Origin: Aeromonas veronii
GTDB taxonomy: Bacteria > Pseudomonadota > Gammaproteobacteria > Enterobacterales > Aeromonadaceae
NCBI GenBank assembly: GCA_041319085.1
Contig: CP101033.1
Coordinates: forward strand, 2,816,501-2,880,500
DNA length: 64,000 bases
Reading direction: 5' to 3'
Notes under the pieces: generated by a model
Databases searched by the model: none
Seen by the model: only the letters and a program-made list of their open reading frames with translations
What the model was told of the DNA's origin: nothing
Translations under genes and position numbers: made by a program
Part shown: positions 49,516 to 59,356 of the stretch, in pieces
How the letters are laid out: each line of letters begins with the position of its first letter
Position numbering within the stretch: the stretch's first letter is position 1

Positions 49516-50772
49516 ATGACCCTTGAGCACCTGATCCTGTGGCGCCGCGACCTGCACCGCCTGCCGGAAGCCGCCTGGAAAGAGTTTCGCACCACCAGCC
49601 TGATTGCCCACCACCTGAGCGAGCTCGGTTATCGCATTGTGCTCGGCGACAAACTGCTGGCCAGCAATCTGATGATGGGGCGCGATGTCGATGTGGCGGC
49701 CGAGAAGGCTCGCGCCCGCCGTCAGGGAGCCCATCCCGACTGGCTGGAGCGGATCGGCGATGTCACCGGGCTGATGGGAGAGCTGGATACCGGCCGTCCC
49801 GGCCCGACCCTGGCCTTTCGCTTCGACATAGATGCGGTGGAGGTGGAAGAGTCCGACGCCGAACAACACCAGCCGCAGCAGGAGGGTTTTACCTCCCACA
49901 ACAAGGGGTGGATGCACGCCTGCGCTCACGATGGCCACACCGCCATCGGCATGGGGCTGGCCAGCCAGCTGATGACGATGAAAGAGCAGCTTTGCGGTCG
50001 CATCAAGCTCTTCTTCCAACCCGCCGAAGAGGGGTGCCGCGGTGGCAAGGCGCTGGCCGCCGGGGGAGCACTCGATGACGTGGATGCCCTGCTCTCGCTC
50101 CATATCGGTATTCACGCCGGTAGCGGCGAGCTGGTGATCAACCCCACCGAGTTTCTCTGCTCCACCAAGTTCGACGTCCACTTTATGGGCACCGCCGCCC
50201 ACGCGGGGCTCGAACCCAACGCCGGTAGCAATGCGCTGGCCGCCGCCTGCATGGCCACCACCGCCATGCTCGGCATTCCCCGCCACCGCGACGGCATGAC
50301 CCGCATCAACGTCGGCCAGCTTCACGGCGGCAGCGGGCGCAACGTCATTCCTGACCATGCCGAGCTGCACGGTGAAACCCGTGGCGCCGACAGTGCCCTC
50401 AACGACTACATGTTCAGTCAGGTACAGCGCATCGTCGAAGGGACCGCCCTCGCCCACGGTGTCACCTATCGCATCATCAAGCAGGGTGAGGCCATTGCCC
50501 TCGACAACAGCCCGGCACTGCAGGCCGAGCTGGCGGCGCTGGCCCGCAAGCAGGGGCTCGCCACCATCCAGACTCGCCGCTTTGGCGCCAGCGAAGATGC
50601 CGGTTTTCTGATGGAGCGGGTGCAAAAACAGGGGGGCGAAGCGGCTTACCTCATTCTGGGGGCCGATCTGGCGGCACCACACCATCACAACGAATTCGAT
50701 TTCGATGAGCGGGTGATGCAAAGCGGGGTCGAGCTGCTGGCCGCCTGGATACACGCCAGGTTAAGCATCTGA
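49516..50772 (+). CDS. M20 amidohydrolase, AbgA-like
   Basis: Metallohydrolase of 418 aa in the M20D group close to AbgA, one subunit of p-aminobenzoyl-glutamate hydrolase. RRDLHRLPEAAWKEFRT is the usual N-terminal opening. FDIDAVEV, the HACAHDGHTAIGMG metal block (about residue 136), FQPAEEGCRGGK with the catalytic Glu and a late HHHNEFD metal His are visible. No abgB partner lies beside it, so activity on aminobenzoyl-glutamate is uncertain and it may act alone on another N-acyl amino acid. It has AAGGAAG upstream and stands alone after the fadE terminator. Confidence 0.82.
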   Translation: MTLEHLILWRRDLHRLPEAAWKEFRTTSLIAHHLSELGYRIVLGDKLLASNLMMGRDVDVAAEKARARRQGAHPDWLERIGDVTGLMGELDTGRPGPTLAFRFDIDAVEVEESDAEQHQPQQEGFTSHNKGWMHACAHDGHTAIGMGLASQLMTMKEQLCGRIKLFFQPAEEGCRGGKALAAGGALDDVDALLSLHIGIHAGSGELVINPTEFLCSTKFDVHFMGTAAHAGLEPNAGSNALAAACMATTAMLGIPRHRDGMTRINVGQLHGGSGRNVIPDHAELHGETRGADSALNDYMFSQVQRIVEGTALAHGVTYRIIKQGEAIALDNSPALQAELAALARKQGLATIQTRRFGASEDAGFLMERVQKQGGEAAYLILGADLAAPHHHNEFDFDERVMQSGVELLAAWIHARLSI

Positions 50773-50843
50773 CCCATGAAAAAAAGCGGGAACGGCAATA
50801 ACGCCATTCCCGCCAGATCCAACCAGGCCACGGTGATTCAACA

Positions 50844-53800
50844 TTACCGTTCGGTCAGCAACCCCTTAATGACATTGGCATCGATCTGGGCCACCTCATT
50901 CTGATCGCCCAACACCCCCTCGGCCAGTTCCCGCTTCTGGGCATGCAGCGCCACAATTTTCTCTTCCACCGTCTGCTCGCACACCAGTCGATAGACGGTG
51001 ACTGGCTCGGTCTGGCCAATGCGGTGAACCCGGTCACTGGCCTGATCTTCCACTGCCGGGTTCCACCAGGGATCGAGGTGAATAACCGTGTCGGCCTCAG
51101 TCAGGTTGAGCCCGGTCCCTCCCGCTTTCAAACTGATCAGAAACAGCGGGATGGCCTGATTTTTGAAACGCCCGATCGCCTCCTGCCGCTGTTTGGCGCT
51201 GCAACTACCATCGAGATAACAGTAATCAAGGGATACCGCCTCTAGGCGCTGCCGCAACAGGGTCAGCAGATCGACAAACTGGCTAAAGACCAGGATCCGG
51301 TGGCCGTTATCTATCGCCTCCTGCACTAATTCGAGCGCCGCATCCAGCTTGCTTTGTGGCTGTTGCCAGTCAGGCAGCAGCAAGGCCGGTGAACAGCAGA
51401 TCCGGCGCAGCCGGGTGAGGTTGCTTAGCATCAACATCAGGTTGTGCCCCTCACCTCCCTCCATCTGACTGATGGCCTCGCGGCGACTCGCCTCATAAAG
51501 AGCGAGCTCGGGCCCGGAGAGCTGGATGTGATGAACGATCTCGGTTTTTTCTGGCAACTCGGCCAACACCTCGCGTTTGAGGCGGCGCAGCACGAAGGGA
51601 GCGATCACCCCTTTCAACTGGGCAAGATGAGCCGGATCCCGACTCGCCTTGCCAAAGCGCTGTTTGAAGTGGGTTTTATTGCCGAGCAGCCCCGGGTTGA
51701 TGAAGTTGAACAGGCTCCAGAGCTCACCGAGATGGTTCTCGACCGGAGTGCCACTCAGGGCGAGTCGGAACTCACCATCCAGCTTGAACAACGCCTTAGC
51801 GCGTGCCGTACTGGCATTTTTAATCTGCTGCGCCTCATCGGCCACTATGGTGGCCCATTTAATCTCACTCAGCTCACCTTGGTTGGTCACCAGCCCGTAG
51901 GTGGTCAACAACAGGGAACCTGGCCCCAGATTAGCCAACGCAGCCCCGCGGTCTTGCTGCTCATTGAGCACCTGCACCGCCAGCTCAGGGGCAAAACGGG
52001 CCGCCTCCTCACACCAGTTAGCCAGCAGTGAGGTAGGCACAATCACCAGGGCCGGCCCCTGCTCTTTTCGCAGGCGCAGCAGGGTTAACGCCTGGATGGT
52101 TTTGCCCAGACCCATATCATCGGCAAGGCAGGCACCGAAGCGGTGCTGTGCCAGATTGGCCATCCACTGCACCCCCACCCGCTGATACGCCCGTAGCGGC
52201 GCCATCAACTCGGCAGGACAGCTGGCCTCCTGACGCCAGGAGTCGGTCAGCGTGCGCCAACCTTGATCCCCGTTGACCGTGCTTTGCTCAAGCAGATGCA
52301 TCAGCGGATAGGCCAACCGCTGGCTTACCTGCTGCTGCTCATCCACCAGCGCCGCCAGCGTGGTCAGCCGCGCAAGCAAGGCATCACTTAACATGAGCTG
52401 GGCCTGCTTGCCCTCCAGCGTGATGTAACGCCGGCCCCCGGCTATTTGCCGCAGCAACATGCGCAGGTCCAGCACCTGTTGCCGATCGACCTGCAGCTCA
52501 CCATCTATGGCAAACCACTCCTGCTGCTGCTCGATCCGCAGAGTCAGTGACTCTTCCCCCAGCAGACGCACCCGCTGGCTGTCGCTATGCCATTGCAGGC
52601 GAACCCCTAGCTCGTCGAGTACCGCGAACCGATCCAGCATGGGGAGCATCTCAACACCGCTCAGCGACCAAGGCCCCTTGCCAGCCAGCCCCAGTGCCTT
52701 GGCCACGGTTTTGGTCAGCGCACTCTCTTGCTTCAATGTCCGCTGCCAATAGTGATGTGGCGTTTGCCAATCTTTAATGAACTCCGCCCCCAGTCCCAAG
52801 GGGATCGCCTTGCCCCCCACCAACTGGTTAACCAACTGCAGATTAAGCGTCTCTTTTTGCAAATCAGCCAATAGCACCGCATCGATGGGACAAGGGCTTA
52901 ACCGGGTATGGCTGCAAAGCGCCGGATGCGCACTGATCCAGTCGAGTTCAGGCTGATTGTTGAGGGTATCAGCCAATTTGGGTAATGCCTCGACTGGCAG
53001 TTCAGGCATCCGCTCAAGATGGGGCAGCAACGCCTGCACCTGTGCAGGCACCGCCTCCACTTGCCACAGATCGGCGGCAATGGGGGTAATTTTCTTACTC
53101 CTGGTCACCGGAACCGCGGTACCGTCACTCATCAGGGTCGCTTGCCAGCGACCTTCGCGCTCTTCAATGACCACCAGTGGCGAATTGAACAACAGGGCGA
53201 GCGAAGTCCCCTCGGCGGTTTGCAGCCGGGGATGTTCCGCCAGCATCCGTAATGTGCCGATATCCGGTGTACCGTAATAGGTATTGCGCATGCTATGGGC
53301 AATACGCAGATCCTGCTCATCGGCCACCTCGGGATAAAGATTCTCGATATCCCACATATTGTGGATCACCCGGCCACCGCTCCAGCCACCTTTGACACTC
53401 TCTTTTTGCAGCCGGCAGACCAGCTCCGCGCCACGCTTGTCAAGCTGCCACACCAGCCGTTCACGCTTAACCACTTCTGGCGGTGACAGAGGTAACGTTT
53501 GAAGCCAGCGCTCCCACAATGCGGGACGATGGATCGCAAAGATTCTCAAGGCGGTTGGTCGCTCCTGCAACAGACGCAGCAGATCCTGACAGAGCGCCAT
53601 CAACAGATTCTCGGGGACCGCATTCAAAAAAGGTTCAACCCGCCAGTTGGCCAATTCGTCAACGTCAACGCCCGACTGCCCTGCCTGCCATAACACACAG
53701 AGCACCAGCCAGAGTTGTCCTAGAGGAAGATGGAGCTGGGAGCCAAACGCCTCAACCGGGCCACGCCACTCACGCATCAGGAGGAGGGGAGAAACACGAT

Positions 53801-54638
53801 CTTTCTCGCCCAAAAGCTGTAAGGGCTCCACGAGCCAGGGATGCTGTTTCTTTGCCCAGGTGATCGCCGGTTTGTGCCACTTGGTGATATCTCCCCCCAC
53901 CACTGCCAGCAGGCCGAACCAGATCACGGTCAAACCACCAGGGAAAAAGCCTTTCTGACCGGTTCGCGCTCGCCATGTCAGCAACGCCAGCTCCAGCTCG
54001 CCTGCTTGCCCGACGCTATCCCCCTGATAGTCATGCAACAAATCGACAAACTCGCGCGGACCTCTCGCATAGTCAGATGTCCGTTGCGCCAGCAGACAAT
54101 CCTGCTCGAATTGCATATAGGAGAGCTGCTCCGCTATCGCATCCCCCTCTCCCTCATCCCGCAACTCACCCCACGGGTAACCTTGGATACCATTGAGGAA
54201 CGCCTCCTCATGCCAGCATCTTGCAATCACTTGTTGCATCGAGAGGGAGAGATAACCAAAGACCCGGGTGGCCCCATGGGCGCCGAACAATTCCCGATCT
54301 ACCTCCCTCAGCTCACGCTGATACCAGATTGCTTTTTTCCCTTGCATCAGGGTGCTGGCGTAGGAGGAGTAATTCCAGCTGGAGAAACGCACCCCATCCG
54401 GAAAAGCGTCTGGTTGACGGAAGTGGAGATAAAGCAGATACCAGAACCCCTCGGTTGCCAAGACATAGAGTCCGTTTCGCTCCTTACTAATCATCTCGGT
54501 ATCAACCAACTCGGCCAAGGCCTTTCTCTCAACCGGTGTGAGCGTATGACCCCGCAGCCGTCCAAGCTGAGTCATATTGCAGTGATGCTGCTTGGCCACA
54601 TAAAAAAGTAGTTGGTTATGAACAGTGCTTAAGTGCAT
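50844..54638 (-). CDS. SNF2-family DEAD/DEAH helicase with long N-terminal region
   Basis: A 1264-aa protein. The C-terminal 500 residues are a complete SWI2/SNF2 ATPase: Walker A DDMGLGKTIQALTLL, DEAQ box, LSGTPVENHLGELWSLFNF, then LKAGGTGLNL, DPWWNPAVEDQASDRVHRIGQ in the helicase C domain. The first 780 residues have no clear domain except a helix-turn-helix-like start and a region with LRMLLRQ before the ATPase that resembles the SNF2-associated bacterial domain. It should translocate on double-stranded DNA or remodel protein-DNA complexes. The target is unknown. It lies alone between abgA-like and rnfH, with no methylase or nuclease next to it, so a defence role is not supported by context. 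Confidence 0.82.
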   Translation of the reverse strand: MHLSTVHNQLLFYVAKQHHCNMTQLGRLRGHTLTPVERKALAELVDTEMISKERNGLYVLATEGFWYLLYLHFRQPDAFPDGVRFSSWNYSSYASTLMQGKKAIWYQRELREVDRELFGAHGATRVFGYLSLSMQQVIARCWHEEAFLNGIQGYPWGELRDEGEGDAIAEQLSYMQFEQDCLLAQRTSDYARGPREFVDLLHDYQGDSVGQAGELELALLTWRARTGQKGFFPGGLTVIWFGLLAVVGGDITKWHKPAITWAKKQHPWLVEPLQLLGEKDRVSPLLLMREWRGPVEAFGSQLHLPLGQLWLVLCVLWQAGQSGVDVDELANWRVEPFLNAVPENLLMALCQDLLRLLQERPTALRIFAIHRPALWERWLQTLPLSPPEVVKRERLVWQLDKRGAELVCRLQKESVKGGWSGGRVIHNMWDIENLYPEVADEQDLRIAHSMRNTYYGTPDIGTLRMLAEHPRLQTAEGTSLALLFNSPLVVIEEREGRWQATLMSDGTAVPVTRSKKITPIAADLWQVEAVPAQVQALLPHLERMPELPVEALPKLADTLNNQPELDWISAHPALCSHTRLSPCPIDAVLLADLQKETLNLQLVNQLVGGKAIPLGLGAEFIKDWQTPHHYWQRTLKQESALTKTVAKALGLAGKGPWSLSGVEMLPMLDRFAVLDELGVRLQWHSDSQRVRLLGEESLTLRIEQQQEWFAIDGELQVDRQQVLDLRMLLRQIAGGRRYITLEGKQAQLMLSDALLARLTTLAALVDEQQQVSQRLAYPLMHLLEQSTVNGDQGWRTLTDSWRQEASCPAELMAPLRAYQRVGVQWMANLAQHRFGACLADDMGLGKTIQALTLLRLRKEQGPALVIVPTSLLANWCEEAARFAPELAVQVLNEQQDRGAALANLGPGSLLLTTYGLVTNQGELSEIKWATIVADEAQQIKNASTARAKALFKLDGEFRLALSGTPVENHLGELWSLFNFINPGLLGNKTHFKQRFGKASRDPAHLAQLKGVIAPFVLRRLKREVLAELPEKTEIVHHIQLSGPELALYEASRREAISQMEGGEGHNLMLMLSNLTRLRRICCSPALLLPDWQQPQSKLDAALELVQEAIDNGHRILVFSQFVDLLTLLRQRLEAVSLDYCYLDGSCSAKQRQEAIGRFKNQAIPLFLISLKAGGTGLNLTEADTVIHLDPWWNPAVEDQASDRVHRIGQTEPVTVYRLVCEQTVEEKIVALHAQKRELAEGVLGDQNEVAQIDANVIKGLLTER

Positions 54639-54726
54639 GGCGGCACTCCTGAAATGCTAGAAATGGCAGAGGCGATAACAGTGGCTTACGGGGGTTAGCG
54701 GGGCGATGACGAACAAACAGGGCCCC

Positions 54727-55074
54727 TTATTCGCCCCGTTTGCGGTGAATGTCGGGGCGACCGCCGGTCACGCTATCGGCTCTCCCCTCCTCTTTGGCCT
54801 TCTCGGCGCGCTTTTTGCGCATCTCGCGGGGATCGGCGATGAGCGGGCGGTAGATCTCGATGCGATCGCCGTCGTGCAACGGCTCGCTCCCTTTCACCGG
54901 GCGGCTGTAGATGCCGAACTTGTTGACCGCCAGATCGATCTCGGGATGCTTGTGCACGATGCCGGACTGCTCGATGGCCGCCTGTACACAGGTCTCGGGC
55001 GCCACCCGCAGGGCAATCACCGTCTGCTGCTGGGGCAAGGCATAGACCACTTCGATATTGAGCAGATCAGACAC
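54727..55074 (-). CDS. rnfH: RnfH/RatB family protein
   Basis: Small ubiquitin-like-fold protein of 115 aa (UPF0125). The conserved VYALPQQQTVI, VNKFGIYSRPVKGSEPLHDGDRIEIYRPL core is followed by a Lys/Arg-rich tail (DPREMRKKRAEKAK). It is the second gene of the ratA-ratB unit next to smpB in E. coli. The function is not established, and the RnfH name comes from linkage to Rnf complexes in other species. The ATG overlaps the end of ratA by 8 bases. Confidence 0.9.
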   Translation of the reverse strand: MSDLLNIEVVYALPQQQTVIALRVAPETCVQAAIEQSGIVHKHPEIDLAVNKFGIYSRPVKGSEPLHDGDRIEIYRPLIADPREMRKKRAEKAKEEGRADSVTGGRPDIHRKRGE

Positions 55075-55501
55075 CGTACACCACCTTAGCGCGGTTGGAG
55101 AAGGCGGAGACCATAGAGCTCACCAGATCGCGGAACACCTGACCGAACGCCACCTCGATGAGCTTGGAGGTGAATTCGAAATCGAGATCAAACTCCACCT
55201 TGCAGGCGTCCACATCGAGCGGGGTAAAGGTCCACCAGCCCGCCAGCTTGCGGAACGGGCCATCCACCAGCTCCATCCTGATCTGACGGTTCACATCCAG
55301 CTGATTGCGGGTGGTAAACGTCTTGGCAATCCCCGCCTTGGCCACATCGACCGACGCCATCATGTAGTCATCGCCAGCCTCGTGGACACGGCTGCCGACA
55401 CAGCCGGGCAAAAACTGCGGATAGGCATCCACATCGTTAACCAACTTGAACATCTGTTCTGCACTGAACATCACCAGGGCACTGCGCGTAATTCGGGGCA
55501 T
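55067..55501 (-). CDS. ratA: RatA (PasT) START-domain protein
   Basis: A 144-aa START/COQ10-like protein. VNDVDAYPQFLPGC near the N terminus and FEFTSKLIEVAFGQVFRDL in the last helix are family signatures. E. coli RatA was reported to bind 50S subunits and block subunit joining, while related proteins act in ubiquinone metabolism, so its cellular role is debated. It is divergent from smpB, as in E. coli, and overlaps rnfH. Confidence 0.92.
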   Translation of the reverse strand: MPRITRSALVMFSAEQMFKLVNDVDAYPQFLPGCVGSRVHEAGDDYMMASVDVAKAGIAKTFTTRNQLDVNRQIRMELVDGPFRKLAGWWTFTPLDVDACKVEFDLDFEFTSKLIEVAFGQVFRDLVSSMVSAFSNRAKVVYGV

Positions 55502-55670
55502 GGCTTTTCCTCATCCAATCGGCGCGATTTTATCACCATGTTTCGGGTTGTGGAGGTAAAACCTCAGTCAAACCGCTCAGAAAGCCACCACTTGACCTGC
55601 TGCGCGTTTTACAGCCGCCCCTGCCTACGTATAATACGAGCCTCCTAGTCATTGCCGGAAATCGCCCGTC

Positions 55671-56159
55671 ATGAGCAAAAAAAACAGTAAAAACAAAGCC
55701 GGGTCCAGCACCATTGCACTCAATAGAACCGCGCGCCACGAATACTTCATCGAAGAGAAGATCGAAGCGGGTCTGTCCCTGCAAGGGTGGGAAGTCAAAT
55801 CCCTGCGGGCGGGCAAGGCCAACATCAGCGAGGCCTATGTCATCTTCCGCGATAGCGAAGCCTACCTGTTCGGCTCCAGCTTCCTGCCACTGCAAGCGGC
55901 CTCCAGCCACGTGGTATGTGACCCGACCCGCACCCGCAAACTGCTGCTGAGCCGTCGTGAACTCGACAAGCTCGAAAGCCTGATTGCCCGTCAGGGCTAC
56001 ACCGTGGTTCCCCTCGCCCTCTACTGGAAACAGTGCTGGGTCAAGGTCGAGATCGGTCTGGTGAAGGGCAAGAAAGAGCACGACAAGCGCGAAGATACCA
56101 AGGCCCGCGAATGGGATCGGGAAAAAGCCCGCATCATGAAGAACAAGCATCGCGGCTAA
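55671..56159 (+). CDS. smpB: SsrA-binding protein SmpB
   Basis: Protein of 162 aa that binds tmRNA and brings it into stalled ribosomes for trans-translation. The OB-fold core ([41 protein letters not shown]) and the basic C-terminal tail ([24 protein letters not shown]), which fills the empty mRNA channel, are complete. It lies 165 bases before its RNA partner ssrA. Confidence 0.97.
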   Translation: MSKKNSKNKAGSSTIALNRTARHEYFIEEKIEAGLSLQGWEVKSLRAGKANISEAYVIFRDSEAYLFGSSFLPLQAASSHVVCDPTRTRKLLLSRRELDKLESLIARQGYTVVPLALYWKQCWVKVEIGLVKGKKEHDKREDTKAREWDREKARIMKNKHRG

Positions 56160-56280
56160 CCTGCTAAGCAGGATCAGGACGCCAGTTCACCTTCCCCCAG
56201 CGCAGCTGGCCCTTCAGGCTCAGCTGCGTACAATAAATCGGCAAACAGACTGGTTGCCAGAGGGAATGGGTATCAACGCC

Positions 56281-56308
56281 TTGCTATGACAGCATTTTTG
56301 CGTACAAT
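56281..56308 (+). promoter_or_regulatory. ssrA promoter
   Basis: TTGCTA (56281-56286) and TACAAT (56303-56308) are 16 bases apart and place the start about 9 bases before the mature tmRNA 5' end, leaving a short leader for RNase P. Confidence 0.65.
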
Positions 56309-56323
56309 CGCAATTAACAACTT

Positions 56324-56683
56324 GGGGCTGATTCTGGATTCGACAAGATTCACGAAACCCAAGGTGCATGCCGAGGTGCGGTAGGCCTCGTTAACAAACC
56401 GCAAAAAAATAGTCGCAAACGACGAAAACTACGCACTAGCAGCTTAATAACCTGCATAGAGCCCTTCTACCCTAGCTTGCCTGTGTCCTAGGGAATCGGA
56501 AGGTCATCCTTCACAGGATCGTGTGGAAGTCCTGCTCGGGGCGGAAGCATTAAAACCAATCGAGCTAGTCAATTCGTGGCGTGTCTCTCCGCAGCGGGTT
56601 GGCGAATGTAAAGAGTGACTAAGCATGTAGTACCAAGGATGTAGTAATTTTGGACGGGGGTTCAAATCCCCCCAGCTCCACCA
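56324..56683 (+). ncRNA. ssrA: Transfer-messenger RNA (tmRNA)
   Basis: RNA of 360 bases that rescues stalled ribosomes. The 5' end GGGGCTGATTCTGGATTCGAC pairs with the 3' end, which has a T-arm (GGGTTCAAATCCCCC) and encoded CCA. The tag frame starts at GCA 56415 and encodes ANDENYALAA followed by a double stop (56445-56450). Pseudoknot-forming stretches lie between. The 3' end is a favoured integration site for phages and islands; an integrase gene starts 158 bases downstream, so the last bases of ssrA are probably the left attachment site of the island. Confidence 0.97.
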
Positions 56684-56717
56684 CATACCGGTCCAACAGT
56701 GACCAACAAAGTCCAAG

Positions 56718-56752
56718 AAACCCGCATAGCGTAAGGCTTTGCGGGTTTTTTG
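56718..56752 (+). terminator. Terminator after ssrA
   Basis: A 9-bp stem (56718-56726 with 56740-56748) and T6 lie 35 bases beyond the tmRNA CCA end. Confidence 0.85.
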
Positions 56753-56841
56753 TTGTCTTACGCTGTCCAATGGGATGCGTTGCCATCCAGCCCTTTTAGG
56801 CATATCGTTAGGTATATGGTTCTGTATACCTTCAGGAGCGT

Positions 56842-57338
56842 ATGCCTATGCCTCGTATCACCCGCCCCTTGTCCCCAACCGAGATCAAAGCAGCCAAGCC
56901 CAAGGAGAAGGAATACACCCTCTGCGACGGGGCGGGCCTAGAGCTCGTCATCAAGCCCAATGGTTCTAAATTGTGGCGCCTGCGTTACTACCGCCCTCTC
57001 ACTAAGCAGCGAAATATGATCAGCTTCGGCTCATACCCTACGATGTCATTGGCTGACGCAAGAGAGAAGCGCTCCGAAGCCAAAACGTTGCTGCAACAAA
57101 ACATCGATCCCCAACACCATCGTGACGAGCAGGTATCCGCTGCGTTATCGCTGAGCGAGCACACCTTTGAAGCCGTCGCCAAACGCTGGCTTGATGTCAA
57201 ACGCCCTTCCGTTACCCCTGCATATGCTGAGAATCTTTGGCGCTCGCTCGAAGTGTACCTGTTCCCCGAGATAGGCACAGTGCCCGTTATGGAAATAAAG
57301 GCACAGCGAGCCATCAAGATCATCGAGCCTATCGCAGC
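56842..57338 (+). pseudogene. Tyrosine integrase, 5' part (split by IS10-like element)
   Basis: N-terminal part of a P4-type integrase: the DUF4102 arm-binding domain (LSPTEIKAAKPKEKEYTLCDG, then GSKLWRLRYY and SFGSYPTMSLADAR) and the start of the core-binding domain. The frame is intact up to the IS insertion at 57338. Joining base 57338 to 58609 with one copy of the 9-bp duplication restores an uninterrupted frame of 414 aa, the usual integrase length. ATG 56842 and ATG 56848 are both possible; AGGAG spacing favours the second. The split shows that the island can no longer excise by its own enzyme. Confidence 0.9.
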
Positions 57339-58599
57339 CTTAGCCATCCCCTCATATGAGCGAGGCATGACGCGGTTTTCGGGGTATGATCGCCGGTATT
57401 GACCGACAAATACCGAGCGACAGCCCGCCATGTTCAATCACGAGATGATCCTTAACCACATCGATGACATATTCGGCCACGACATGCATGCCAAGCGTGC
57501 CTTGTCGCTCGCCAATGCCACTCTTGGCGTTATCGAGTCAGGAGCATTAGCCATTCATGCCATCGGCAATGGCCTCTCGCTGGCCAATGGGCTGGAGCGA
57601 AAGCATGCCGTCAAACAGGTCGACCGCCTGCTCACCAACACCAGCTTCAACGTCTGGAACCTGTTTGATGACTGGGTGCCCTATGTGGTGGCCGAGCGCA
57701 CCGAAATCGTCGTTTCAATGGACTGGACCGAATTTGATGCGGATGACCACAGTACCCTGGTTATCAGCCTGCAAACCAGCCATGGCCGCAACACGCCGCT
57801 CTTGTGGAAGACCCACCAGAAATCGCTGCTCAAAGGCCAGCGCAATGCCCATGAGAAAGCGCTGCTGACCAAGCTCAAACAGACCTTGCCGGAAGGGGTA
57901 TTTGTCACCGTGGTCGCCGACCGGGGCTTTGGCTATAGGGAGCTGTTTGAATGCCTTGAGCAAGAGCTGGACTTTGCGTATGTCATTCGTTTTAAAGGAA
58001 ATATTCTGGTTGGCTATCCCGATATGGAACAGGTGCCAGCCAGTGACTGGCTGACGCCAACCGGACGGACTCGCACACTCAAAGAGGTGGAGCTCACCGG
58101 CCAGCGGCAACGGGTCGAGCGGGTCTATTGCTGTCACAAGAGCGGCATGAAAGAGCCCTGGTTTCTAGCCAGCAATCGGGTCGATTTGAGCGCCGCCAAG
58201 GCATTGCAACTCTACGGCCAACGCTGGGGTATCGAGACCAGTTTTCGTGACATCAAGGACTACAAATTCGGCATGGGGATGGGAGAGGTACACATCAAAA
58301 ATCCGGCCCGCCGCGACCGGCTGTTTCTGTTCAGTGCGCTGGCGATAGTGCTGTTAACCCTGCTGGGCAAGGCGGGTGACAGTGCAGGTCTGGAGCGGAC
58401 CATCAAGGTCAATACGAGCAAAACGCGGACCTACTCGTTCTTCCGGCAGGGGGTCATTTATTACCAATTACTGCCCAAGATGAAAGAGGACTATGCTCGC
58501 TTACTGATGGAAAAGTTCACCTATTACCTGAAGCAGCACCGGTTATATACCCGCACATTTGGAATTATTTGAGTCTTAAAAAATGAGGGGATCAGTAAG
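57339..58599 (+). mobile_element. IS10-like (IS4 family) insertion sequence, 1261 bp
   Basis: The ends are CTTAGCCATCCCCTCAT (57339-57355) and the inverted CTTACTGATCCCCTCAT (58583-58599, read inward), 14 of 17 identical and sharing GATCCCCTCAT-like bases with IS10 ends. The element is flanked by a perfect 9-bp target duplication TATCGCAGC (57330-57338 and 58600-58608), the size made by IS10. It carries one intact transposase gene. Its target is the integrase gene of the island. Confidence 0.95.
57430..58572 (+). CDS. IS4-family transposase
   Basis: Transposase of 380 aa, intact. The DDE residues are recognisable: Asp in VVSMDWTEFD, Asp in VTVVADRGFGYRELF and Glu in the Y(2)R(3)E(6)K-like QRWGIETSFRDIKDYK. 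The last block defines the IS4 family. The overall length fits the IS10 group (about 400 aa). As the frame and both ends are intact and the duplication is perfect, the element is recent and potentially active. Confidence 0.95.
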   Translation: MFNHEMILNHIDDIFGHDMHAKRALSLANATLGVIESGALAIHAIGNGLSLANGLERKHAVKQVDRLLTNTSFNVWNLFDDWVPYVVAERTEIVVSMDWTEFDADDHSTLVISLQTSHGRNTPLLWKTHQKSLLKGQRNAHEKALLTKLKQTLPEGVFVTVVADRGFGYRELFECLEQELDFAYVIRFKGNILVGYPDMEQVPASDWLTPTGRTRTLKEVELTGQRQRVERVYCCHKSGMKEPWFLASNRVDLSAAKALQLYGQRWGIETSFRDIKDYKFGMGMGEVHIKNPARRDRLFLFSALAIVLLTLLGKAGDSAGLERTIKVNTSKTRTYSFFRQGVIYYQLLPKMKEDYARLLMEKFTYYLKQHRLYTRTFGII

Positions 58600-58608
58600 T
58601 ATCGCAGC

Positions 58609-59356
58609 AGCAGGAAAACTCGAAACCGTGCGTCGCCTCACCCAGCGGGTGAACGAAATCATGACCTTCGCCGTCAACTCTGGTCTGATCGACGCCAACC
58701 CTTGCTCGGGGATCAGCAAGGTATTTCAGCGTCCAGCCAAACAGCACATGCCCAGCATTAACTCCAACCAGTTGCCGGAACTGATGAATCGGCTATCGAA
58801 AGCCAGTATCAATTTGCAGACACGCTGCCTTATCGAATGGAGCCTGCATACCTTGGCTCGCCCCAGCGAAGCAGCCGGAGCCCGGTGGGCAGAGATCGAT
58901 ATGGAAAAGAAACTCTGGCGGATCCCACCAGAGAGAATGAAGAAGCGCAGAGGTCATGATGTGCCATTAACACCACAGACCCTTGCCTATCTGGAACTCA
59001 TGCGACCGATCAGCGGCCATCGTGAATTTATCTTCCCTGGTATCCGTAATCCTAAAACGCACACCAACGAGCAAACAGCCAATGCGGCCTTAAAACGAAT
59101 GGGATATGAAGGGACCTTGGTCGCTCATGGCCTGCAAGCCTTGGGCAGCACAACCCTTAACGAGAGAGGATTTGATCGAGACGCTATCGAGTCCGCCTTG
59201 TCACATTCTGACAAGGACGAGGTGCGTAGCGCCTATAACCGCACGGATTATCTGGAACGTCGCAGAGAAATGATGGTCTGGTGGTCAGAGCATATAGATG
59301 CCGCATCCAAGATCGGCTCAGCGCTGACATGGATACCACCAACAATGGCTGGTTAA
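58609..59356 (+). pseudogene. Tyrosine integrase, 3' part with altered active site
   Basis: Catalytic part of the split integrase. Arg I is in TLARPSEAAGARW, the KKRRGHDVPLT strand holds the conserved Lys, and the nucleophile Tyr lies in RSAYNRTDYLERRR. The His-x-x-Arg box reads AHGLQALGSTTLNE, where relatives have HGLRA: the second catalytic Arg is Gln here (CAA). Even without the IS the enzyme would be expected to be dead or badly impaired. The sequence 58600-58608 is the second copy of the target duplication. Confidence 0.88.

Noticed and set aside
50844..54638. SNF2 helicase as part of a defence system such as DISARM
   Set aside because: No methylase, phospholipase-like or DUF1998 gene is next to it; the neighbours are housekeeping genes.
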